From: Actinomycetota bacterium
Lineage (GTDB): Bacteria > Actinomycetota > Thermoleophilia > Gaiellales > Gaiellaceae
Direction of reading: 5' to 3'
DNA length: 5,692 nt
Assembly: GCA_013816275.1 (NCBI GenBank)
Contig: JACDER010000118.1
Coordinates: forward strand, 1-5,692
Part shown: positions 1 to 5,692 of the stretch, one piece after another
Numbering within the stretch: position 1 is the first letter of the stretch
How the letters are laid out: each line of letters opens with the position of its first letter
Translations under genes and position numbers: made by a program
Notes under the pieces: model-generated
What the model saw: the letters and a program-made list of their open reading frames with translations, nothing else
Databases searched by the model: none
What the model was told of the DNA's origin: nothing

Positions 1-121
1 GGGATACTCCGGCGAGCGAAAAACGCCGCCGGGCAAGGACGCTGCCGGCGTAGGCTCGACGGAGCCGGCCAAAGAGCGGCGGCGGCGGCTTTGCCACCGC
101 CGAAGCGGAAAGCGGAGCGTT

Positions 122-139
122 CGTATGCGTAGCAATACG
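122..139. promoter_or_regulatory. Near-palindrome, candidate operator for the aceBA operon
   Basis: CGTAT at 122-126 is matched by ATACG at 135-139. Inside them, TGC at 126-128 is matched by GCA at 132-134 around a central GTA. The two symmetries differ in centre by half a base, so this is an inverted repeat with one extra A. It lies in the most AT-containing patch of an otherwise extremely GC-rich leader, about 80-95 bp before the aceB start. Dyads of this size are typical of dimeric winged-helix regulators, including FadR-subfamily GntR proteins, and such a regulator is encoded in the same operon. Operator function is inferred; the element could also be a chance dyad. Confidence 0.3.
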
Positions 140-200
140 GCCGCGACCGAGGACGCCGCCAGGCGCGGCTCTGCAGCCGCCGGAGCGCGCCGCATTCGCC

Positions 201-208
201 GGGCGGTG
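201..208 (+). promoter_or_regulatory. Weak Shine-Dalgarno of aceB
   Basis: GGGCGGTG lies 9 nt before the GTG at 218. It is a degenerate match to the anti-SD complement and the only purine-rich site at a suitable distance. Its 3' half (205-208) can pair with 223-226, inside the coding sequence. Confidence 0.4.
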
Positions 209-226
209 CACTAAACAGTGTCCACC
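205..226 (+). promoter_or_regulatory. Possible start-codon hairpin at aceB
   Basis: GGTG (205-208) pairs with CACC (223-226), and CACT (209-212) pairs with AGTG (217-220). The loop is AAAC (213-216), and there is a 2-nt TC bulge on the 3' side. The resulting 8-bp stem contains the GTG start codon and half of the Shine-Dalgarno, so it could lower or modulate translation initiation. The pairing is visible in the sequence; any regulatory role is inference. Confidence 0.3.
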
Positions 227-1738
227 CCAGCCACGGCCGAGCCCGCGGCGGCGGAGCGCATCCTGACCCGGGACGCGCTCGAGTTCGTCGGCGAGCTCCA
301 CAAGCGATTCGATCCGAGCAGGCGTGACCTCCTGGCCGCGCGCGCCGAGCGGCGCGAGCGCATCGAGGCGGGCGAGCTCCCGGGCTTTCTGCCCGAAACG
401 GCGGAGATCCGCGCGAGCGAATGGCAGATCGATCCGGTCCCGGCCGGCCTGCGTGACCGCCGCGTCGAGATCACGGGGCCGACCGACCGCAAGATGGTGA
501 TCAATGCGCTCAACTCGGGCGCCCGGATGTTCATGGCGGACTTCGAGGACGCCAACTCGCCGACCTGGTCGAACCTGGTCGAGGGGCAGGCCAACCTGAT
601 CGACGCGATCGAGCGCACGATCGAGATCACCACTCCCGACAAGGAGTACCGGCTGAACGACGAGGTCGCGACGCTCCTCGTCCGGCCGCGCGGCCTTCAT
701 CTGCCCGAGAAGCACGTGGAGGTCGACGACGGCCCGCTCGCAGGCGCCTTCTTCGACTTCGGCCTCTTCCTCTTCCACAACGGGCGGCGCCTGCTCGACC
801 GCGGCGCCGCTCCGTACCTCTACCTGCCCAAGCTGGAGAGCCACCTCGAGGCGCGCCTCTGGAACGACGTCTTCACGTTCACCGAGGAGGCGCTCGACCT
901 TCCGGGCGGGTCGATCAGGGCAACGGTGCTGATCGAGACGATCCTGGCCGCCTTCGAGATGGACGAGATCCTCTGGGAGCTGCGCGATCACGCCTCAGGG
1001 CTGAATGCGGGGCGCTGGGACTACCTCTTCAGCCTGATCAAGACCTTCCGCGAACGGCCCGAGTTCGTCCTCCCCGACCGCAACGCGGTCACGATGACGG
1101 CGCCGTTCATGCGCGCGTACGCGCAGCTGCTCGTCAAGACCTGCCACCGGCGCGGCGCGCACGCGATGGGCGGGATGGCCGCCTTCATCCCGAGCCGGCG
1201 CGACCCCGATCTGAACGAGCAGGCGCTCGCGAAGGTGCGCGAGGACAAGGTGCGCGAGGCGGGCGACGGCTTCGACGGGACCTGGGTTGCGCACCCCGAC
1301 CTCGTCCCGGTCGCGATCGCCGAGTTCGACCGCGTGCTGGGCGAGCGGCCCAACCAGCTCGACCGGCAGCGCGACGACGTCTCCGTCAGCGCGGCTGACC
1401 TGCTCGAGGTCGCCTCCGCCCCCGGCGAGATCACGGACGAGGGCTTGCGCAACGACGTCAGCGTCGGTCTCCGCTACCTCACCGCGTGGCTCGACGGCGT
1501 CGGCGCGGCGGCGATCTTCAACCTGATGGAGGATGCCGCGACCGCCGAGATCGCGCGCTCGCAGATCTGGCAGTGGGTCCGCCACGGCCGCTTCGAGCGC
1601 GAGCACGTTCTTCGCATCATCGACGAGGAGTCACGCGAGGGCGTGAGCCCGGAGGCGCGAGGCCTGTTCGAGCAGGTCGCGCTCGGAGACGAGTTCGTCG
1701 AGTTCCTGACCTTGCCCGCCTACGACCATCTCGACTGA
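218..1738 (+). CDS. aceB: Malate synthase A (glyoxylate bypass)
   Basis: This 506-residue cytosolic enzyme condenses glyoxylate with acetyl-CoA to form malate, the second step of the glyoxylate bypass. The family signature [16 protein letters not shown] spans residues 256-271 and matches the PROSITE malate synthase pattern. By alignment from memory with E. coli AceB (533 aa), R156 corresponds to catalytic R166 and D439 (in MEDAATAE) to the catalytic base D447. E240 and D268 are the expected Mg ligands. Other conserved blocks are VEITGP at 83-88, MADFEDA at 106-112, LHLPEKHV at 160-167 and [11 protein letters not shown] at 316-326. The C-terminus, [11 protein letters not shown], ends like the E. 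coli protein. The length suits the A type rather than the roughly 720-residue G type (GlcB). The start is GTG 218: an in-frame TAA at 212-214 excludes anything further upstream. No truncation or missing catalytic residue is seen. aceA follows after 9 bp, so the two are probably co-transcribed. Confidence 0.97.
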   Translation: MSTPATAEPAAAERILTRDALEFVGELHKRFDPSRRDLLAARAERRERIEAGELPGFLPETAEIRASEWQIDPVPAGLRDRRVEITGPTDRKMVINALNSGARMFMADFEDANSPTWSNLVEGQANLIDAIERTIEITTPDKEYRLNDEVATLLVRPRGLHLPEKHVEVDDGPLAGAFFDFGLFLFHNGRRLLDRGAAPYLYLPKLESHLEARLWNDVFTFTEEALDLPGGSIRATVLIETILAAFEMDEILWELRDHASGLNAGRWDYLFSLIKTFRERPEFVLPDRNAVTMTAPFMRAYAQLLVKTCHRRGAHAMGGMAAFIPSRRDPDLNEQALAKVREDKVREAGDGFDGTWVAHPDLVPVAIAEFDRVLGERPNQLDRQRDDVSVSAADLLEVASAPGEITDEGLRNDVSVGLRYLTAWLDGVGAAAIFNLMEDAATAEIARSQIWQWVRHGRFEREHVLRIIDEESREGVSPEARGLFEQVALGDEFVEFLTLPAYDHLD

Positions 1739-1743
1739 GGAGG
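1739..1743 (+). promoter_or_regulatory. Strong Shine-Dalgarno of aceA
   Basis: GGAGG begins directly after the aceB TGA (1736-1738) and ends 4 nt before the aceA ATG. It is much stronger than the aceB site. Stop codon, ribosome binding site and start lie within about 15 nt, favouring coupled translation and possibly a higher lyase output. Confidence 0.85.
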
Positions 1744-1747
1744 ACGG

Positions 1748-3000
<1,253 letters not shown>

Positions 3001-3004
<4 letters not shown>

Positions 3005-3702
3005 CGGACGGAGAGCACGGGACCAAGGCAGACGAGATCGCGCTGGCGCTCGAGGACGCGATCGTCTCCGGCGAGGTCCCGCCCGGGACCGTTTTTCGCC
3101 AGGAGCAGCTCTCGGAGCAGTTCGACGTCAGCCGCACGCCCGTCCGGGAGGCGCTTCGCCGGCTGGCGTCCACCGGGCTCGTCTCGTTCGTCCCGAACAG
3201 AGGTGTGCGCGTCCGCGAGATCTCGCGCGGCGAGCTGCGCGAGGCCTTCCTCATCCGCGCCGAGCTCGAGGCGCTCGCCACCGAGCTCGCCACGCCTCGA
3301 TTCGACGCCGAGAGCCTGGCCGCCCTCGAGCAGGCCGAGGCGCGCTTCGCCGAGGTGACCGCGCTCCTACTCGACCGCTCACGCCCGGAAAGCGAGCGGA
3401 TGCGCCTGAGCGGAGAGTGGATGCGCGCGAACTACGGGTTCCACGACGTCATCTACGAAGCGTCGGGCGCACCCAGCGTGGCGCGGGCAGCAAAGAGCGC
3501 GCGGCGGACGTTCCTGAGCCAGTGGCGGCCCGGCGGGCCCGAGATCGACGAGCTGTACGAGCAGAACGTGCGGCAGCACCGGGCGATTCGCGACGCGATC
3601 GTTGCGCGGAGCGCAGCGGGCGCGCGGGCGATCGCGCGCGAGCACGTCCTCCACTCCTGCCGGATGCTCGAGCTCATCCTCGATCACGTCGCTCCTTCCT
3701 GA
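3001..3702 (+). CDS. GntR-family regulator, FadR/FCD type, non-canonical start
   Basis: This is a predicted 233-residue DNA-binding repressor or activator. Counting from CTG 3001, residues 10-71 form a GntR winged helix: [15 protein letters not shown], then [14 protein letters not shown], recognition helix [12 protein letters not shown] (44-55), and wing [12 protein letters not shown] (60-71). Residues about 75-228 form an all-helical FCD ligand domain. Its usual metal site reads N144-x3-H148, H193 and H215, with Asn where Asp is most common. The length is normal for the subfamily. The start is the problem: the first ATG/GTG/TTG in frame is GTG 3205, already inside the wing. CTG 3001 overlaps the aceA TGA (CTGA), a coupled arrangement; ATT 2992 has a GGAG at 2980-2983, 8 nt upstream. 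I chose CTG, with the exact start uncertain. FCD proteins sense small organic or fatty acids. Sitting behind aceBA, it probably controls the bypass and itself; the ligand is unknown. Confidence 0.86.
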
Positions 3703-3715
3703 GGCCTGGAATGAC

Positions 3716-3735
3716 GCCTCGCCGCTGGGCGAGGC
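3716..3735 (+). terminator. Hairpin at the end of the aceBA-gntR operon
   Basis: GCCTCGCC (3716-3723) and GGCGAGGC (3728-3735) form a perfect 8-bp stem with a GCTG loop, starting 13 nt after the regulator's TGA. Only a short CACTTAT follows, with no T-run. It therefore resembles the U-poor hairpin terminators proposed for actinobacteria rather than a classic intrinsic terminator. The location between an operon end and a functionally unrelated gene supports the call. Confidence 0.5.
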
Positions 3736-3758
3736 CACTTATCCCCTGCAAATCGCAG

Positions 3759-3764
3759 TAGGAT
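3759..3764 (+). promoter_or_regulatory. TAGGAT: -10-like box and/or Shine-Dalgarno of the coiled-coil gene
   Basis: TAGGAT fits the TANNNT form of actinobacterial -10 elements. Its 3' end lies 8 nt before GTG 3773, so transcription would start at or within a few bases of the start codon, giving a leaderless mRNA. The embedded AGGA (3760-3763) is also a reasonable Shine-Dalgarno, 9 nt before the GTG, if transcription starts further upstream. No convincing -35 box is seen. The sequence alone does not decide between the two roles. Confidence 0.35.
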
Positions 3765-3772
3765 CCCGGCTC

Positions 3773-5692
3773 GTGCCCGGGCAGCCCTCCGATCTCGAGG
3801 CGCTCCAGAAGGAGCTGTCCACGGTCAAGAGCCGGAAATCGGCTCTGGCCGGGCTCGTCGAGCGCGAGCGCAAGCTTCGGGACGAGGCGGGCAAGATCGG
3901 CTCGCGGGAGCGAGAGATCTCGGCGGCCCGCCAGGAGCTGCACCAGCACGAGAAGGGGCTTAGCGAGGCGCTCGAGGGGCTCGTCGCCGAGCAGATCACG
4001 GTCTTCGAGCAGCAGGAGCGGCGCCTGGAGAACCTGATCTCTGCGCTGGTCTCGCGCAGCGCGAAGATCACCCAGCGCGAGGAGGCGGTCGCGGTCGCCG
4101 AGAAGCAGCTGAGCGGCGCCCTCGAAGGCGTCCGCCGGCGCGAGACCGAGCTCCAGGGACGCGCGGGAGAGCTCGGGCGCCGGGAACGCAGCCTCGCGGA
4201 GAACCTCAAGCGGATCGCCGGCGACCGAGCCTCCCTCGACGAGCAGGGAACGAAGAACGCGGACCGCGAGGCGAAGATCTCGGCGCGCGAGACGAAGATC
4301 TCGGAGCGGGAGGCCGCGCTCGGCGCGGATCGAGCGGCGCTGACAGAGCGGGAACAGGCGCTGGCGGACTCCCAGGCTCGGCTCGAACGCGAGGAGCTCG
4401 GCCTCTCGGAACGGGAGCAGAGGCTGGCGGCAAGCGAGCAGGCGCTTGCGCAGGAGCGGGCCTCGCTCGGCGCGCTCGCGGGAGAGACGAAGCGGCAGCT
4501 GGAGCAGACGAGAGCCCGCGAAACGGAGCTCGCGCAGCAGGGGAAGGACCTGACGGAGCGCGCCACCTCGCTCGAGGGGGAGCGGAATCGGCTCGGGTCG
4601 ACGGATCGCGAGCTGGCGGCGCGCGGCGAGCGGCTCGAGCAGGCAGAGCAGCTACTGGGGGAGCGAGAGGAGCGCGTCCGCGCCGGCGAGGCGAAGCTCG
4701 AGGAGGAACGGGCCCGGTACGGCACCGAGCGCGAGAGGCTCGAGCAGCGCGCCAGGCAGCTCGAGCAGCGAGAGAGCGCGATGCTGGGCGCTCAGGCTTC
4801 GGTGACCGGAGATCGCGAACGGCTGGAGCAGCAACTAACCGCGCTCGAGTCGGAGCGGGAGGAGCATGGGCAGGCGCTCGCCGAGCTCGAGAGGAGATCC
4901 ACCGCGCTCGCCGCGGCCGCGGCGGCCCACACGCGCGAGCGCAAGGAGTTCGAGCAGCGCGCACGTGAGCTGGCCGACCAGGAGACCGCGCTCCGAGCGG
5001 TACACCGGGAGCTCGCCGCGGATCGCAGTGCGTTCGACGAGCAGAACGCAGAACTGACCACGCAGCTGCAGGAATACGAAGCCGAGCGCAAGCGGCTCGT
5101 AGAGACGGTCGCCGAGCTGGAACAGCGGACGGCCGAGGCCGAGCGACTGCGAAGCTCGCTCGAGGAGCGTGAGCGGCACGTGTCGGAGGCAGAGGCCGGC
5201 GTGCGCGCCGCCGAGGAATCCGTGAGCGCCGAGACCCGGAAGCTCGAGGAACGCAGTCACCTGCGCCGCGAACGCGAGGAGGCGCAGTCCCAGGCCCTCG
5301 AGGCAGCCCGCGTGGGAATCGAGAGCGAGCTGGCCGGCCTGCGTGAGCGTGAAGAGGCGCTGGCTGCGAGCGAGAGCTCGATCACCGAAGAGCGCGCCTC
5401 GCTGACAGCGCTCGCCGAGGAAGCAACGCGAAGGCTCGAGCAGGTGCAAGGCCGCGAAGCGAAGCTCGGCGCGGCAGTCACGTCGTTCGAGGCCGAACGG
5501 ACTGCGCACGTCGAGGCAGCAACCGAGCTGGAGGCGCGATCGGCTCAGCTCGAAGCCGAGGCCGCAGAGCAGGGGCGCTTGCAGGCGGCGCTCGAGCAGC
5601 GCGCCCAGGAGCTGAGCGATGCTCGCACGAAGACCGAACAGGACCAGGCCGCCGTGCGCGAGCGTGAGCAAAGGCTGGCGGTGAGCGAGACC
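3773..5692 (+). CDS. Long heptad-repeat helical (coiled-coil) protein, 3' end outside window
   Basis: The frame stays open for 640 codons from GTG 3773 to the window edge, so the protein is C-terminally incomplete here. I do not recognise a family beyond a coiled-coil rod. There is no signal peptide or membrane segment. After P2 and P5 there is no proline, and there is no Cys or Trp; Glu, Arg, Ala, Leu and Gln dominate. Hydrophobic residues recur every 7 positions: residues 28-70, then shifted by one from 71 to 491, then after an 18-residue step from 509 to 635. In the repetitive part a typical heptad is L-x-E-R-E-x-x (for example SEREQRL), with only one strong hydrophobic per heptad. Residues 211-253 and 523-565 share 25 of 43 positions. 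If fully helical, 640 residues would span roughly 95 nm. Candidate roles are a cytoskeletal or polarity scaffold or an SMC-like arm, but nothing in the window decides. It is separated from aceBA-gntR by a hairpin, so a functional link is not implied. Confidence 0.85.
   Translation, partial: MPGQPSDLEALQKELSTVKSRKSALAGLVERERKLRDEAGKIGSREREISAARQELHQHEKGLSEALEGLVAEQITVFEQQERRLENLISALVSRSAKITQREEAVAVAEKQLSGALEGVRRRETELQGRAGELGRRERSLAENLKRIAGDRASLDEQGTKNADREAKISARETKISEREAALGADRAALTEREQALADSQARLEREELGLSEREQRLAASEQALAQERASLGALAGETKRQLEQTRARETELAQQGKDLTERATSLEGERNRLGSTDRELAARGERLEQAEQLLGEREERVRAGEAKLEEERARYGTERERLEQRARQLEQRESAMLGAQASVTGDRERLEQQLTALESEREEHGQALAELERRSTALAAAAAAHTRERKEFEQRARELADQETALRAVHRELAADRSAFDEQNAELTTQLQEYEAERKRLVETVAELEQRTAEAERLRSSLEERERHVSEAEAGVRAAEESVSAETRKLEERSHLRREREEAQSQALEAARVGIESELAGLREREEALAASESSITEERASLTALAEEATRRLEQVQGREAKLGAAVTSFEAERTAHVEAATELEARSAQLEAEAAEQGRLQAALEQRAQELSDARTKTEQDQAAVREREQRLAVSET
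4271..4312 (+). repeat. 21-bp tandem repeat, two copies, in the coiled-coil gene
   Basis: The units 4271-4291 and 4292-4312 match at 18 of 21 positions and share the 12-mer CGAAGATCTCGG. They encode consecutive heptads (AKISARE, TKISERE). A related GAGATCTCGG word occurs near 3912-3921. A second 21-bp-spaced pair, CTCGAGCAGCG, lies at 4739-4749 and 4760-4770. The 21-bp unit equals one heptad, which suggests growth by duplication of single heptads. Confidence 0.7.
4403..4531 (+). repeat. Internal protein repeat, copy A (43 residues)
   Basis: This encodes residues 211-253 of the coiled-coil protein, beginning LSEREQRLAASE and ending RARETEL. It matches copy B (5339-5467) at 25 of 43 residues without gaps, 312 residues upstream of it. 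Part of the similarity is expected from shared heptad composition, but the LAxSE, ERASL-x-ALA and RxLEQ blocks in the same order favour true duplication. Confidence 0.55.
5339..5467 (+). repeat. Internal protein repeat, copy B (43 residues)
   Basis: This encodes residues 523-565, beginning LREREEALAASE and ending QGREAKL, and is the partner of copy A. The beginning of a possible third copy (REREQRLAVSET, residues 629-640) runs off the window end at 5692, 105 residues (15 heptads) after copy B. Confidence 0.55.

Larger units (their letters stand above)
1..217. other. GC-rich leader upstream of aceB, no convincing gene
   Basis: No gene is supported here. One plus-strand frame is open from position 2 to a TAA at 212-214 (about 70 codons). 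Its product is an Arg/Ala/Gly-rich low-complexity string that I do not recognise; it could be the tail of an upstream gene but reads more like a chance open frame in GC-rich DNA. The stretch is rich in short inverted repeats: GGCTC/GAGCC at 53-57 and 62-66, a 10-bp stem with one C-A mismatch at 80-89 and 93-102 around a TTT loop, and GCGGCT/AGCCGC at 165-170 and 175-180. The word ACGCCGCC[G/A]GGC occurs at 23-34 and again at 153-164. The aceB promoter must lie here or further upstream, but no clear -35/-10 pair stands out. Confidence 0.5.

Noticed and set aside
80..102. Leader hairpin as a terminator of an upstream gene
   Set aside because: The stem has a mismatch and is followed by GAAGCGG with no T-run, and no upstream gene end can be identified. 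It is kept only as part of the leader description.
3205..3702. Regulator beginning at GTG 3205 (165 residues, FCD domain only)
   Set aside because: The same frame upstream encodes a complete GntR winged helix up to residue 71, which would not be conserved unless translated.
3711..3761. Small ATG frame of 16 codons after the regulator
   Set aside because: It lies across the perfect hairpin at 3716-3735, has no clear Shine-Dalgarno, and its product is not recognisable.
3739..4725. Long minus-strand open frame (328 codons) opposite the coiled-coil gene
   Set aside because: Its Ser/Arg/Ala-rich product is the mirror of Glu/Arg/Leu-rich heptad codons on the plus strand. It has no recognisable domain, and the plus-strand frame has a coherent heptad pattern throughout.
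4835..5671. Long minus-strand open frame (278 codons) rich in Leu and Arg
   Set aside because: It is an antisense shadow of the same repeat gene. Its leucines come from the reverse complement of GAG/CAG codons, and no family is recognisable.

Overview
The window is very GC-rich with strong G/C third-position codon bias. It carries a compact all-plus-strand layout typical of a high-GC actinobacterium. The isocitrate lyase keeps the residue spacing of the Mycobacterium tuberculosis ICL1 active site, and the malate synthase is of the A type. A Thermoleophilia-like or other soil actinobacterium is plausible, but the lineage is an inference. No rRNA, tRNA, CRISPR array or mobile element was recognised.

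Positions 1-217 hold no convincing gene. This is a GC-rich, hairpin-prone leader with a less GC-rich near-palindrome at 122-139 (candidate operator). A hairpin at 205-226 encloses the ribosome binding site and GTG start of the first gene. Positions 218-3702 look like one operon: aceB (malate synthase A), then aceA (isocitrate lyase) 9 bp later, then a GntR/FCD-family regulator whose reading frame begins across the aceA stop codon. The two enzymes make up the glyoxylate bypass: isocitrate is split to succinate and glyoxylate, and glyoxylate condenses with acetyl-CoA to give malate. This allows growth on acetate or fatty acids. The co-encoded regulator is a natural candidate for controlling the operon.

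The regulator's winged-helix domain is fully encoded, but its frame has no ATG, GTG or TTG upstream of that domain. It probably starts at CTG 3001 (overlapping the aceA TGA) or ATT 2992. A gene model beginning at the first ordinary start (GTG 3205) would lose the DNA-binding domain.

A perfect 8-bp hairpin at 3716-3735 separates the operon from the last gene. From GTG 3773 a frame stays open to the window end: 640 codons without a stop. It encodes a proline-poor, Cys- and Trp-free helical rod with an almost unbroken 7-residue hydrophobic period from residue 71 to 491, a stutter, then the same pattern in a new phase. It contains a diverged 43-residue internal repeat and 21-bp DNA repeats. Its function is unknown; it is the least explained and most interesting part of the window.
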